DNA of 64,000 bases from Bog-113 sp965226755 (GCA_965226755.1 CBDDDT010000003.1:558001-622000), one strand, 5' to 3'. Positions 8,798 through 17,243 are shown, counted from the first letter of the stretch. The notes: generated by a model from the sequence alone, not told the origin. Numbers and translations are program-made.

Positions 8798-9232
8798 ATG
8801 GATAGACGTACTTTCTTGATTTTGGGCGCCGTGTTCGCTTCGGTGGCGGCCGCCCAAACGAAGAGCTCAAAACTGGATGTTCAAGTGACCTACACCGGCC
8901 CCGGGACGGTGGATGGATCGCACAAAGTTTATGTCGTGCTCTGGGACACGCCGGATTTTATAAAGGGAGATTCCGGAGGTCCGCCGATCGGCATGAAAGC
9001 ACTTACTTCAAAATCAGACACAGCTCATTTCGATGATCTTCAGAAGGGCCCAGTGTATGTGAGCATGGTTTACGACCCGAGCGGGAAGTGGGACGCCGCT
9101 AGCCCGCCGCCCGCGGGTTCGTCAATCGGGCTCTATTCGACCGAGCCGGGAGTGCCGGCGCCCGTCAAGCTTGATCCAGGCAAACCCACTCAGGTTTCCG
9201 CGTCGTTCGACGATTCGCAGAAGATGCAGTAA
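8798..9232 (+). CDS. Exported hypothetical protein, possible Tat signal
   Basis: A 144-residue protein starting MDRRTFLILGAVFASVAAAQ. The RRTFL with a following hydrophobic stretch and an AxA-Q cleavage region resembles a twin-arginine signal, although a Sec signal is equally possible. The mature part looks like a single beta-sandwich domain (VQVTYTGPGTVDGSHKVYVV, VYVSMVYDPSGKW). It has no recognised catalytic motif. The ATG at 8798 is preferred over 8792 because AGGAGG at 8786-8791 gives a 6-base spacing. It stands alone between the GloVer gene and a decayed region. Confidence 0.7.
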   Translation: MDRRTFLILGAVFASVAAAQTKSSKLDVQVTYTGPGTVDGSHKVYVVLWDTPDFIKGDSGGPPIGMKALTSKSDTAHFDDLQKGPVYVSMVYDPSGKWDAASPPPAGSSIGLYSTEPGVPAPVKLDPGKPTQVSASFDDSQKMQ

Positions 9233-9266
9233 GCGTCTAAACCCTGAATCCCAATCACCGGAAGAT

Positions 9267-9380
9267 TTATTGTAGGCGGGAGCTGACTTCGATCTTAGCA
9301 GCGACCGGAACCGGCGACGCGCTTTTTTCGCCGGGTTGAAACGTCGATTTCTTGACGGCTTGAATGGCCTCTTCGTCGAG
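9267..9380 (-). pseudogene. Relic of a TonB C-terminal domain
   Basis: On the minus strand 9380-9267 reads LDEEAIQAVKKSTFQPGEK... through AAKIEVSSRLQ to a TAA stop. This is the end of a TonB energy-transducer domain (family pattern: LDEEAI-x-AV-x-x-W-x-F-x-PG-x-x-x-G-x-PV). Immediately upstream the frame is closed by a TAG, so the rest of the gene is gone. A further minus-strand stretch at about 9460-9560 could be another fragment, but I do not recognise it. Confidence 0.6.
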
Positions 9381-9602
9381 CGGGCGGCGCTACTCTTGCG
9401 AGGAGCCTGGGGGCGGATACTCCCGGGCCAGCCGGAACAACTCCAGGAAACCAGGAGATCTCGCGGAAATTCGGAGGAAGGACAGCCTTGATTCCTTTGC
9501 TGCGAACCAATTCATTCGCATATCCATCTTTCAGGTTCGCAGCGTGGTACACCGCCAAGCTCCGCTGCCCTATAGTTCGGTTAAGGCGGCGAGACCGGTA
9601 TA

Positions 9603-9713
9603 TTCCTCGCGTCCGTTCCGATCAACTTGCAGGTCCACGACACCTTCTTTGTGGTCGCGCACTTCCATTACGTGCTTATAGGAGGCGCGCTCTTCCCGCT
9701 ATTCGGCGCTCTG
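9603..9713 (+). pseudogene. ctaD: Fragment of cytochrome c oxidase subunit I
   Basis: The plus frame from 9603 reads FLASVPINLQVHDTFFVVAH and continues FHYVLIGGALFPLFGALY. This is the conserved helix X of the haem-copper oxidase large subunit, which holds the haem ligand His residues. Neither the 450 residues that should precede it nor the C-terminus that should follow is present. The frame then changes into a different fragment. It is a short but clear relic. Confidence 0.75.
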
Positions 9714-9717
9714 TACC

Positions 9718-9990
9718 GACGTCCACGTCTCCATCTTCTACGCCATCCTCTTCCTTCATACGCTCGACGTCGGCGGCGACGCACTTTATACAGTAGTCCT
9801 GATTTTCGTCATTGGACGCACTAACTATGGGGGCATGCAGCGCCGTCGGCGTCCACGTCGCCACAACACCGCGCTCTGGGCCGGTATCCTGATCGGACCC
9901 GTCGTCTGGTTAACCAGCTTCCTGGTCAACTTTGCGCTCGCTCCCTGGGCCTGCGCGTTCCGGTGGAAACCCGCGCTCTTCGCCGCCTCC
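9718..9990 (+). pseudogene. Fragments of cytochrome oxidase-cluster membrane genes (subunit III-like and a small membrane protein)
   Basis: A new frame from 9718 reads DVHVSIFYAILFLHTLDVGG, then ALYTVVLIFVIG. This resembles part of a haem-copper oxidase subunit III. From about 9856 it continues NTALWAGILIGPVVWLTSFL and NFALAPWACAFRW, a two-helix protein I associate with oxidase clusters. The pieces are joined without proper gene ends or starts, so I read them as decayed remains of the same operon as the ctaD relic. The individual identities are less certain than that of ctaD. Confidence 0.45.
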
Positions 9991-10010
9991 GCGATTCGCG
10001 GCGCCGGGCC

Positions 10011-10200
10011 ATCTCCGGTTACGGATGCGGAACGTGTCACACTATCCCCGGCATCTCCGACGCGCATGGACTGGTGGGCCCGCCGCTTGCTGCGTTCATT
10101 CGATTCAACACGCCAAAGCCGTCAACGCGAAAACGGCCATGCCGGATCTCGGCGTGAAAACCAAAGACGCGTACGATATAGCTGCATACCTTGTACACCG
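10011..10200 (+). pseudogene. Relic of a cytochrome c (oxidase-cluster type)
   Basis: The first frame reads ISGYGCGTCHTIPGISDAHG and LVGPPLAAF, with the CxxCH haem site. A second frame then gives KAVNAKTAMPDLGVKTKD and AYDIAAYL, the C-terminal end of the same protein family with the Met axial ligand in AMPDLGV. Roughly 30-40 residues between the two halves are missing and the frame has shifted. The gene is therefore broken by deletion. It lies right after the oxidase fragments, as expected for one operon. Confidence 0.65.
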
Positions 10201-10228
10201 ATCGTTAAGATACCTAGAAGGAGAACCT

Positions 10229-10624
10229 ATGATCACTCTCGCCGATGCCCGCCGGGTTATCGCCGCCGCCGAAAAGAAAGCCGAAGAAATCGGACAGCCC
10301 ATGAACATCGCCGTCGCCGACGCTGGAGGTAACCTCGTCGCGCATGTCCGCATGGATAAAGCATGGATGGGCAGCGTTGACATTGCCATCAAGAAAGCCT
10401 GGACCGCCCGCGCCTTCGACATCGAAACCAAAGCGCTCGCCGAACTCAGCCAATCCGGCGACCAGTTCTTCGGAATCCATGCTTCGAATGGCGGCAAAGT
10501 CATGATCTTCGCGGGAGGCGTTCCGCTGAAGCGCGGCGGCGAAGTGGTGGGCGCGGTCGGGGTCAGCGGCGGATTGGGTAAGCAGGATCAGGCTGTCGCC
10601 GAAGCCGGCGCGGCAGCTTTCTAA
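10229..10624 (+). CDS. GlcG/HbpS family protein
   Basis: A 131-residue single-domain protein of the GlcG/HbpS (DUF336) family. It starts MITLADARRVIAAAEKKAEE and contains the family hallmarks NIAVADAGGNLVAHVRMD, a KAWTARAF segment and the glycine-rich GGVPLKRGGEVVGAVGVSGG. Family members form oligomers; some bind haem, many are of unknown role. The ATG has AGAAGGAG a few bases upstream. The preceding open frame belongs to the decayed cytochrome c. No partner gene is evident. Confidence 0.88.
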   Translation: MITLADARRVIAAAEKKAEEIGQPMNIAVADAGGNLVAHVRMDKAWMGSVDIAIKKAWTARAFDIETKALAELSQSGDQFFGIHASNGGKVMIFAGGVPLKRGGEVVGAVGVSGGLGKQDQAVAEAGAAAF

Positions 10625-10676
10625 CTGGACCAGGGCGCGCTTCACGATCCGGGGCTCGCTATGATAGCAATCGCTC

Positions 10677-12095
10677 ATGAGCCGAATCCTGATGGTCTCC
10701 TCCGAAGCCGCTCCGTTTGCCAAGACGGGCGGGCTGGCCGATGTGGTTGCGGCGCTGCCGGGTGCGCTGGAGCAACTGGGCCACGAAACGGCGGTGCTGC
10801 TCCCGCGCTATAACAGCACACTCGACCGGGCCACGCGGCGGGTGACGGAGCCGTTCGGCGTGCAACTGGGACCGTTTGCGTGGCCGGCCTCAATCTATAC
10901 GACGGCGGAGCGAAGCCCCTTCTACTTTCTGGACCTGCCGGATTTCTACGGACGCAACGGCTTGTACGGCGATGCCGCCGGGGATTTCGGCGACAACGAT
11001 CTGCGCTTCGGGATGCTGTCGCTGGCGACGTTTGAGTTCGCGCGGCGGGTGTTTCGTCCCGATGTGATTCACTGCCATGACTGGCAGGCCGGTCTGGTGC
11101 CGGCCTATCTCAAGATTTACCTGGCTGACGACCCGACCTTTTATGGTACCAAGACCATCGAGACGATTCACAATCTGGGCTACCAGGGGCTTCTGCCGCG
11201 CACGAGCATTGCGCGGCTGGGCTTGCCGGAATGGGTGTTCCGACCGGATCTGATCGAGTTTTTCGGCAACATCAGCCTGTTGAAAGCGGGGCTGGTCTAC
11301 GCGGATGCGCTTTCGACGGTTAGTCACCGCTATGCGGAGGAGATCAAGACGCCGGAACAGGGGTTCGGCCTGGACGGCTTGCTGCGCGCCCGCTCTCACG
11401 ACCTTTACGGGATTCTGAACGGGGTCGATTATTCGCAGTGGAATCCGGAGACCGATTCCCGCATCCCCGCCAATTATTCGGCGGACGATCTGGCGGGCAA
11501 GATGGTCTGCAAGCGCGAGCTCTGTGAGGAATTCGGTCTCCGTGAAGCCCGGCTGGATCGCCCGCTCATCGGCATTGTCAGCCGGCTGACCGGGCAGAAG
11601 GGGGCGGATCTGATCGCGGAAGCGGCCGCGGCGATCTTCCAGGAGGACGTGTATCTAGTGGTGCTCGGATCGGGCGAGCCCTATTTTGAGGCGATGTTCC
11701 GGCATATTCGGGACGCGAACCCCGGACGGGTGGGTGTTTACTTCGGGTATAGCGAGGGGCTGGCGCACCGGATCGAGGCGGGCGCGGACGTGTTCCTGAT
11801 GCCGAGCCGGTATGAGCCGTGCGGCCTGAACCAGATCTACAGTCTGCGGTATGGAACCGTTCCGGTGGTGCGGGCGACCGGCGGGCTGGACGATACGATC
11901 GACGATTCCACCGGGTTCAAGTTTTGGGAGTACTCTGGTTACGCCCTGCTGCTGGCCATGCAGGCGTGTCTGCGAACCTGGCAGGATCGGGATCGCTGGA
12001 CGACGATGATGCGCAACGGGATGAAAAAGGATTTCTCCTGGATGGCCAGCGCCGTGCAATATGAGGCGATGTACCGCCGGGTTCTGAATCTTTAG
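10677..12095 (+). CDS. glgA: Glycogen synthase (ADP-glucose type, GT5)
   Basis: Cytosolic glycosyltransferase that extends alpha-1,4-glucan from ADP-glucose. Seen: the N-terminal KTGGLADV motif for ADP-glucose binding (residues 16-23), HCHDWQAGLVPAYLK, and the GT-B C-terminal half with IGIVSRLTGQKGADL. The conserved acidic pair lies in MPSRYEPCGLNQIYSLRYGT. The 472 residues match the family length. It works with the branching enzyme GlgB encoded at the left edge. It is followed 35 bases later by thioredoxin. Confidence 0.96.
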   Translation: MSRILMVSSEAAPFAKTGGLADVVAALPGALEQLGHETAVLLPRYNSTLDRATRRVTEPFGVQLGPFAWPASIYTTAERSPFYFLDLPDFYGRNGLYGDAAGDFGDNDLRFGMLSLATFEFARRVFRPDVIHCHDWQAGLVPAYLKIYLADDPTFYGTKTIETIHNLGYQGLLPRTSIARLGLPEWVFRPDLIEFFGNISLLKAGLVYADALSTVSHRYAEEIKTPEQGFGLDGLLRARSHDLYGILNGVDYSQWNPETDSRIPANYSADDLAGKMVCKRELCEEFGLREARLDRPLIGIVSRLTGQKGADLIAEAAAAIFQEDVYLVVLGSGEPYFEAMFRHIRDANPGRVGVYFGYSEGLAHRIEAGADVFLMPSRYEPCGLNQIYSLRYGTVPVVRATGGLDDTIDDSTGFKFWEYSGYALLLAMQACLRTWQDRDRWTTMMRNGMKKDFSWMASAVQYEAMYRRVLNL

Positions 12096-12130
12096 GCGGG
12101 GAACCGATTCTAATGGTGAGAGGCAAATAA

Positions 12131-12460
12131 ATGGCTGGTGACAAGACAATCACGTTTACAGATGCTGCTTTCGATAGCGACGTACTGAAGTCGAGCGAAC
12201 CCGTTCTGGTCGATTTCTGGGCCGAATGGTGCGGACCGTGCCGTCAGATGACGCCGACCATCGACGCGCTCGCGACCGAGTACACGGGCAAAGTGAAAGT
12301 AGGAAAGCTGAACGTGGACGACAACGGGCAGACCGCGATGCGGTATAACGTCCGCAGCATCCCGACTCTTCTGCTGTTCAAGAACGGGCAGGTCGTGGAA
12401 CAGCGCGTCGGAGCCATGGGCAAGGGCGACGTACAGAAGATGATTGACGCGCACGTCTAA
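12131..12460 (+). CDS. trxA: Thioredoxin
   Basis: A 109-residue cytosolic disulfide reductase with the full thioredoxin fold. The WCGPC redox site has its cysteines at residues 34 and 37, preceded by VLVDFWAEW, and the cis-proline segment SIPTLLLFKNG follows. The length is exactly that of classical thioredoxins. GAGAGGC lies upstream of the ATG. A clear intrinsic terminator follows 31 bases after the stop. Confidence 0.97.
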   Translation: MAGDKTITFTDAAFDSDVLKSSEPVLVDFWAEWCGPCRQMTPTIDALATEYTGKVKVGKLNVDDNGQTAMRYNVRSIPTLLLFKNGQVVEQRVGAMGKGDVQKMIDAHV

Positions 12461-12491
12461 CCGCGAGCGCAGGCGCCATTCGACCATTTTG

Positions 12492-12520
12492 GGGCAGCCT
12501 TTCGTGGCTGCCCTTTTATT
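12492..12520 (+). terminator. Rho-independent terminator after trxA
   Basis: GGGCAGCC (12492-12499) pairs perfectly with GGCTGCCC (12506-12513) over a 6-base loop. A T-rich run TTTTATTT follows. It ends trxA transcription just before the convergent gene. Confidence 0.9.
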
Positions 12521-12527
12521 TGGGCGG

Positions 12528-13085
12528 CTAGATATCCGGGAGGACCTGAGAGGCGGCTTCAATAATCTGGCGTTCCCGCGGCTCGAAACGGGTGCGGAAA
12601 TCTTCGCTGGCCAGGCGCTGGGCGCGCTGCGATTCAGTCATTCGGGATAGAGCGTCTAATTCGCTTTTCACGGCGGCGCGGCGGTTTACAGGCAGTCCGC
12701 GAAACTCGACGACCATCCTGCGGATAGCGGACTTCTGCCGCGGACTCAGTTCCTGAAAGCGGCGAAAACGGGTAAGCCACTGTTCGCGCGCGGCGGGGGT
12801 GAGCTGGTCGAGCCGCTCGACGCCTGTCGATATCAGCTTCTGCTGCCAAGGAGGCAAGCCGGCGAGCGCCTTCCTGCGATCCGCGGGAGACATCCGGCTG
12901 AGCCGCTCCATATTGTCGGCCGGGTTGTTAGCTGGATCGCCGGCCGAATCGGCCCTCGTTTGATCAGCGAGGTGCAGCCCACCGCTTACCCTGGACCGCG
13001 CCCCGGACGAGGAAAGACCTTCAAGCGCCCACGACGGAACGGACAACGCCGCCGCGCAGACGATCAAGCGAAAGGCGCGCGTCAC
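12528..13085 (-). CDS. DUF3106 protein, exported
   Basis: A 185-residue protein with a hydrophobic N-terminus (LIVCAAALSVPSWA, likely signal peptide). Its helical body has repeated motifs of the form LxPxxR-x-x-x-x-R-x-x-x-x-x-LPP, for example MSPADRRKALAGLPPWQQ, LTPAAREQWLTRFRRF and LSPRQKSAIRRM. These repeats are typical of DUF3106. It is last in an operon reading plsY-gpsA-sigma-anti-sigma-this gene, overlapping the anti-sigma gene by 4 bases. In this context it may be a periplasmic sensor for the sigma system, as CpxP-like helical proteins are; that role is inference. Confidence 0.75.
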   Translation of the reverse strand: MTRAFRLIVCAAALSVPSWALEGLSSSGARSRVSGGLHLADQTRADSAGDPANNPADNMERLSRMSPADRRKALAGLPPWQQKLISTGVERLDQLTPAAREQWLTRFRRFQELSPRQKSAIRRMVVEFRGLPVNRRAAVKSELDALSRMTESQRAQRLASEDFRTRFEPRERQIIEAASQVLPDI

Positions 13086-13600
13086 ATGGAATGCGAAGCG
13101 TCGGGCGCCTCGTCTTTCACCAGATCCAGTTGATGCAGAAGCTGGAGATCTTCGAAGGCCTTACCGAGTTGCTCGGCGTCTTTCGGGGTGACCGCGGGGG
13201 CGCTCACGGGAAGCGCGATTGGCGCGGACGGAGTTCCGGGTGTGTCCGCGGGGCGCTCCAAATATAAGCCAACGGTGAAAAACAGGCTGAGGACGGCAAC
13301 CGGAATGGCGGGACGCGCGGCCCAGGTTTGGCACGCGCGGCGGAAGCGAATCCAGAGCGAGTCGGGAGGTGTTTGCTCAATCCGGGCCTGCAACCTGCGG
13401 TTCCAGTCCGCGCTGACGGCGGGCGATTCGCAGGCGTCTAGCAGGTCCCACACCGCGGATTGAGAACGCACCAGCGCGGCGCAGCCCGCGCATTCGCGAA
13501 CGTGGGAGACCATGTCCAATTCTTCGCGCCCGCTGAGCTGACCGGCGACGTAGGCCAGAACCCGGGCTTCCCCGCCGATCGATTTCGAGGGACACTTCAT
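13082..13600 (-). CDS. Zinc-finger anti-sigma factor
   Basis: A 172-residue single-pass membrane protein. The cytoplasmic N-terminus has the zinc-binding anti-sigma motif HVRECAGC (HxxxCxxC) preceded by the usual LAYVAGQLSGREELDMVSH. A membrane helix lies in the middle (IPVAVLSLFFTVGLYL), and the external C-terminus is short. The ATG at 13600 has GAGG upstream and keeps the finger at its normal distance from the N-terminus. It lies 22 bases after the ECF sigma gene, the expected partner. Confidence 0.88.
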   Translation of the reverse strand: MKCPSKSIGGEARVLAYVAGQLSGREELDMVSHVRECAGCAALVRSQSAVWDLLDACESPAVSADWNRRLQARIEQTPPDSLWIRFRRACQTWAARPAIPVAVLSLFFTVGLYLERPADTPGTPSAPIALPVSAPAVTPKDAEQLGKAFEDLQLLHQLDLVKDEAPDASHSM

Positions 13601-13622
13601 ACCAATCCTCACATTAGGAACC

Positions 13623-14261
13623 CTAAGCCATATGCGCGAGTCGCGCCCGCAAGGTTTCATAGGCGCGAAAAAGAAGTGACTTCACGGCCGATTCAGAACA
13701 GACGAGCGCTTTCGCAATTTGAGAGTATTCCATCTCCCGATATTTATGCATCATGACGGCGGCACGCTGCTTTTCCGGGAGTGAAGCGATCGCCCGCCGC
13801 ACCTCATCGAGCTTGGTGGCGTAGACCATAGTCTGTTCGACGCTAGGCTTCCGATCCCAAAGCTGTAAAGAGGGCGAATCCGGCGGAACATTATCCAGCC
13901 TTTCCTGCCCGCGCTCGTTCTTGCCGTCCCGCAGCCAGTTCAGAGCTAAATGGGTGGCGATGCGAAAGAGCCAGGTGGTGAACTTGGCGGTCGGCTCATA
14001 ATTGGCGCGCGACCGGTAAACGCGGAGGAAGACTTCCTGCGCGAGTTCTTCGGAGACGGAATGTTCCTGGACCATGCGGAACAGGAAATGGATGACGGGG
14101 TTGCGATGTTTGTCGAGCAGCAGCGCGAAGCTGGCGTTATCCCCATCCTTGACGCGAAGCATCAACTGGGCGTCGAAGTCGAGAGCCAACACGGCCCCCG
14201 CATGAGAGGTAACCCCTTGATCATGAAAAGGTTTCGCAGTTTTGCCGATCGCTGTCTCCAC
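13623..14261 (-). CDS. RNA polymerase ECF sigma factor
   Basis: A 212-residue sigma factor. Region 2 shows ELAQEVFLRVYRSRANYEPT followed by FTTWLFRIATHLALNWLRD. Region 4 shows LPEKQRAAVMMHKYREMEYSQIAK with the helix-turn-helix ALVCSESAVKSLLFRA. It starts 3 bases after the gpsA stop and is followed by its zinc-finger anti-sigma factor, so it is part of the plsY-gpsA transcription unit or has a promoter inside gpsA. The N-terminal extension of about 25 residues is not needed for the fold, so the start could be further in. Confidence 0.92.
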   Translation of the reverse strand: METAIGKTAKPFHDQGVTSHAGAVLALDFDAQLMLRVKDGDNASFALLLDKHRNPVIHFLFRMVQEHSVSEELAQEVFLRVYRSRANYEPTAKFTTWLFRIATHLALNWLRDGKNERGQERLDNVPPDSPSLQLWDRKPSVEQTMVYATKLDEVRRAIASLPEKQRAAVMMHKYREMEYSQIAKALVCSESAVKSLLFRAYETLRARLAHMA

Positions 14262-14264
14262 GCG

Positions 14265-15269
14265 TTATTCCCCTTTTAGTGAACGTTCCATGAGGCGCTG
14301 AATCGCCTCCCGGGGAGGACGTCCGGACTCCAAAACAGCGCACATCTCGCTTGCAATGGGCATCTCGACGTGGAAATGTTTTCCCAACTCGACCGCAACG
14401 CCAGAGGTGCGCACACCTTCGGTCGTCTTCGTACTACGAAGAAGCACCTCGCGTGCCGAATGAGACTGTGTTAATTCTATCCCGAGCTGGCGATTTCTGC
14501 TGAGGTCGCCGGTGCACGTGAGAACGAGGTCGCCCAGGCCGGCGAGCCCGGCGAGAGTGCGAGGCTGCGCGCCCAAGGCGACGGCCAACCGGGTAATTTC
14601 AGCTAAACCTCGTGTAATCAGCGCGGCGACCGCGTTGTGGCCTAATCCCAAGCCGGTGACGATCCCCGCGCCGATGGCGACGACGTTCTTCAGCGCGCCG
14701 CCCAGTTCGACTCCGGTCAAATCCTCGCTGGAATAGACACGGAACGAAGGCCGGGCAAAAGATTTCTGGATGCGGGAAACCGGCTGTTTTGCACCAGCGA
14801 CAACCACCGCGGCGGGAAATCCGCGGGCGACCTCCAGGGCGAACGTGGGACCGCTCAAGCTGAGGATGCGGGCGGCGGGAAAACCGGTGGACGCGGCGAT
14901 CACCTCCGACATGCGCAGGAGCGTGCCGGGTTCGAGGCCTTTGGTGGCGTTGACCAGAACGGCGTCTGGAGGGAGCAGATGGCGCAACTCGGCCAGGGCG
15001 GCGCGGAGAAAGGCGGACGGAATGGCGATCAGGACGACGTCGGCGCCGCGCAGGCCTTCTTCCGGATCGTGCAGGAAGGAAACGTTATCCGGCAGGCGAA
15101 ATCCGGGAAGGTAGCGCACGTTTTCCCGGGCGGACTGAACGTCGCGGGCGGAATCCGGATTGTGCACGATTGTGCAGACTTGTGCACAGTTGGGCGCCAG
15201 CACAATGCCCAACGCGGTCCCCCAGCTTCCGCCGCCGAGAATGGCGAGGCGGCGCAGCGGACGGGCCAT
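14265..15269 (-). CDS. gpsA: Glycerol-3-phosphate dehydrogenase [NAD(P)+]
   Basis: Cytosolic enzyme reducing dihydroxyacetone phosphate to sn-glycerol-3-phosphate for phospholipid synthesis. Seen: the Rossmann motif ILGGGSWGTALGIVLA at residues 9-24, VLVNATKGLE, LSGPTFALEVARGFPA, and the catalytic lysine region GVELGGALKNVVAIGAGI. The C-terminal LAGLAGLGDLVLTCTGDLSRNR is also present. The 334 residues are standard. The ATG at 15269 shares one base with the plsY stop (TGATG), indicating coupled translation with the acyltransferase that uses its product. Confidence 0.96.
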   Translation of the reverse strand: MARPLRRLAILGGGSWGTALGIVLAPNCAQVCTIVHNPDSARDVQSARENVRYLPGFRLPDNVSFLHDPEEGLRGADVVLIAIPSAFLRAALAELRHLLPPDAVLVNATKGLEPGTLLRMSEVIAASTGFPAARILSLSGPTFALEVARGFPAAVVVAGAKQPVSRIQKSFARPSFRVYSSEDLTGVELGGALKNVVAIGAGIVTGLGLGHNAVAALITRGLAEITRLAVALGAQPRTLAGLAGLGDLVLTCTGDLSRNRQLGIELTQSHSAREVLLRSTKTTEGVRTSGVAVELGKHFHVEMPIASEMCAVLESGRPPREAIQRLMERSLKGE

Positions 15270-15883
15270 CACGAATGGGACCTGCCGAGGGAAAACGTGC
15301 TTTCGACGCCTTCGCGGAGGCGCTGGATGTTGGCTCGATGGCGCCAGAGGACGAGAGCGGAGGACAGGATGGAAGCCACGACCAGTGGCCAATGGGGTCG
15401 CACGATGATCCAAACGGCCAGCGGGAAAGTGATCGCGCAGACCACGGAGCCCATCGAAATGTATTTGGTTCGCCATACGGTGATGACGAAAACGATGAAG
15501 ATGGCGGCGAGCGCGAGCGGCGCCAGGTACAGATACGCGCCGGCAAAACTGGCCACCGCTTTGCCGCCCTGGAAGTGAAGGAAGACCGGGAAGACGTGGC
15601 CGAGCAAGACCGCAACCGCGGCGGCGCTGGTCCAGATCTCACTTCCGCCGGTGAGCCGGGCGACAACGAGAACGGCGACATAGGCTTTGAGGGCGTCGAG
15701 AAAGAGCGTCAGGAGTCCGATGCCGCGGCCCGTGGTCCGAAATACGTTGGTGGCGCCGATGTTGCCGCTGCCGGCGGCGCGCACGTCTCTACCCGTGGTC
15801 CAGCGGACGAGCAGGTAGCCGAAGGGAATGCTTCCGAGCAAATACGCGAGGATCAAACCCAAGACGATCAGGGCGGAAGTCAT
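15269..15883 (-). CDS. plsY: Acyl-phosphate:glycerol-3-phosphate acyltransferase
   Basis: An integral membrane enzyme that transfers an acyl chain from acyl phosphate to glycerol-3-phosphate, the first step of phospholipid synthesis. Family motifs seen: LLGSIPFGYLLVRW, the glycine-rich substrate loop GSGNIGATNVFRTTGR, and HVFPVFLHFQGGKAVAS. The 204 residues and about five membrane helices agree with the family. It overlaps the upstream thpR by 4 bases and the downstream gpsA by 1 base. Confidence 0.96.
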   Translation of the reverse strand: MTSALIVLGLILAYLLGSIPFGYLLVRWTTGRDVRAAGSGNIGATNVFRTTGRGIGLLTLFLDALKAYVAVLVVARLTGGSEIWTSAAAVAVLLGHVFPVFLHFQGGKAVASFAGAYLYLAPLALAAIFIVFVITVWRTKYISMGSVVCAITFPLAVWIIVRPHWPLVVASILSSALVLWRHRANIQRLREGVESTFSLGRSHS

Positions 15884-16425
15884 AGTGCGAAAGTGGCGAT
15901 CTTTTCGTAAAGGGATCCCCCGGACGCCGGGCGGCTCAGGTAGAGGTGAAAGCGGGCGACCTCGGTGGAACCGAAGGCGGTGGCGAGATTTTTCTCGAGC
16001 ACATCGCGGATGCTCTTCAGGGGGGAATCGGGCTTGATGCGGGCCAGGGTGACATGCGGGGAATAGGCGCGTTTCTCGGCGGGCACGCCGACGGCGCTCA
16101 AAGCGGCGTCCGTGTCATGCGCGAGCTGGGCAAGAGCCTGGGGCGCGCGAACGCCGGCCCAAAGAACGCGCGGGGAGTACGGGTTCGGGAAAAAGCCGAG
16201 CCGCTCGACATCGAGCGCGAACGGCGCCGGTTTGGGCATGTTGTGGAGAGCTTCGAGGATGAGCTTGAGTTTCTCGTCGGGCCATTCGCCGAGAAACTTG
16301 GTGGTGACGTGGAAGTTCTCAGGCGGAGTCCACTGGAGGCGCGCTTTGGCCTTGAGCGGGGCCAGCAGATTGTAGAGGCGTTCGACGACGCCGGGTGCGA
16401 TGGAGATGCCGGTGAATAGACGCAC
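15880..16425 (-). CDS. thpR: RNA 2',3'-cyclic phosphodiesterase (2H family)
   Basis: A 181-residue 2H phosphoesterase that opens 2',3'-cyclic phosphate ends of RNA. The two HxTx motifs are visible as HVTTKF (about residue 39) and HVTLAR (about residue 144). MRLFTGISI is the usual N-terminus. It is the first gene of the thpR-plsY-gpsA operon, overlapping plsY by 4 bases (ATGA). It is divergent from the glycosylase gene, with only 32 bases between starts. Confidence 0.93.
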   Translation of the reverse strand: MRLFTGISIAPGVVERLYNLLAPLKAKARLQWTPPENFHVTTKFLGEWPDEKLKLILEALHNMPKPAPFALDVERLGFFPNPYSPRVLWAGVRAPQALAQLAHDTDAALSAVGVPAEKRAYSPHVTLARIKPDSPLKSIRDVLEKNLATAFGSTEVARFHLYLSRPASGGSLYEKIATFAL

Positions 16426-16457
16426 GGGAAGTTCTTCCTTTATATCCTTATTCCTGG

Positions 16458-17057
16458 ATGACGCGCGGCAGCAATTTCGGACCGATTCTCGCGCGCTCGT
16501 TTTACCTGCGTCCGACGGTTGAGGTGGCGCGCGATCTTCTGGGGCGCGTTCTGGAGCATGACGGATGCGCGGGACAAATCGTGGAGACCGAAGCGTATCT
16601 GGGGACGGATGACCTGGCGGCGCATTCGGCGCGCGGGGTCACGCCGCGGACCCAGGTGATCTTTGGGCCTCCGGGACGCGCTTACGTCTACTTTATTTAT
16701 GGCATGCACGAGTGCCTGAATCTGGTGTGCGAACCGGAAGGCACGGCGGGGTGCGTCCTGATCCGGGCTTTGGAGCCGCTCGCCGGATTGGATTTGATGC
16801 AGGCGCGGCGCGGGCGCGAAAGCGTGAAAGAGCTGCTATCCGGGCCTGGGAAGCTATGCGAGGCGATGGGAATCACGCGCGCGCTGAACGGGACGGATGT
16901 GACGCGGGGAAAACTGGTGGTGCGGCGCGGGCTGGGAAATTCGTTCGAAACGGGCGTGACTGAAAGGATAGGGATTTCGAAAAGCCAGGATCGGCAGCTC
17001 CGGTTTGTGGTGAAGGGGAGCGCTTTCGTGAGCGGGAAGAGCAAAAGGGCCGGTTAG
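16458..17057 (+). CDS. mpg: DNA-3-methyladenine glycosylase (AAG/MPG family)
   Basis: Base-excision repair enzyme that removes alkylated purines. Seen: VEVARDLLGRVLEHDG, the catalytic Glu in QIVETEAYLG, DLAAHSARG, and the conserved FGPPGRAYVYFIYGMHECLN with intercalating-loop region. The C-terminal LLSGPGKLCEAMGI is also present. The 199 residues fit the family. Its last codons and TAG stop (from 17047) lie inside a 197-bp segment that recurs at 21736, where the same bases end a convergent methyltransferase gene. Before the island inserted, the two genes were probably neighbours with overlapping stops. Confidence 0.94.
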   Translation: MTRGSNFGPILARSFYLRPTVEVARDLLGRVLEHDGCAGQIVETEAYLGTDDLAAHSARGVTPRTQVIFGPPGRAYVYFIYGMHECLNLVCEPEGTAGCVLIRALEPLAGLDLMQARRGRESVKELLSGPGKLCEAMGITRALNGTDVTRGKLVVRRGLGNSFETGVTERIGISKSQDRQLRFVVKGSAFVSGKSKRAG

Positions 17058-17243
17058 CGGCGCACGGCGATGAGCGATTTGGGAAGTCCGGCGGCGCGCT
17101 CGATGACGATCTCGGCATCGGGGAAGAAGCGGCGGAACTCATGACGCGGAATGAGCCGCAATTCATTCAGAATTTTTTCGACCTCAACCGGGTTGGGACG
17201 CGAGAGTAAGCCCCAGATGGTGGCTCGACGAATCAGAGGGCGC
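17047..17243. repeat. 197-bp direct repeat, left copy (truncated methyltransferase 3' end)
   Basis: Starting at GGGCCGGTTAGCGG and ending CAGAGGGCGC, this segment matches 21736-21932 over the same length. I count three differences, all clustered near 17080-17088. On the minus strand it encodes the last ~62 residues of the methyltransferase at 21743-22405, but without the rest of that gene. It forms the left edge of the DUF262/DUF3696 island. Confidence 0.92.
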
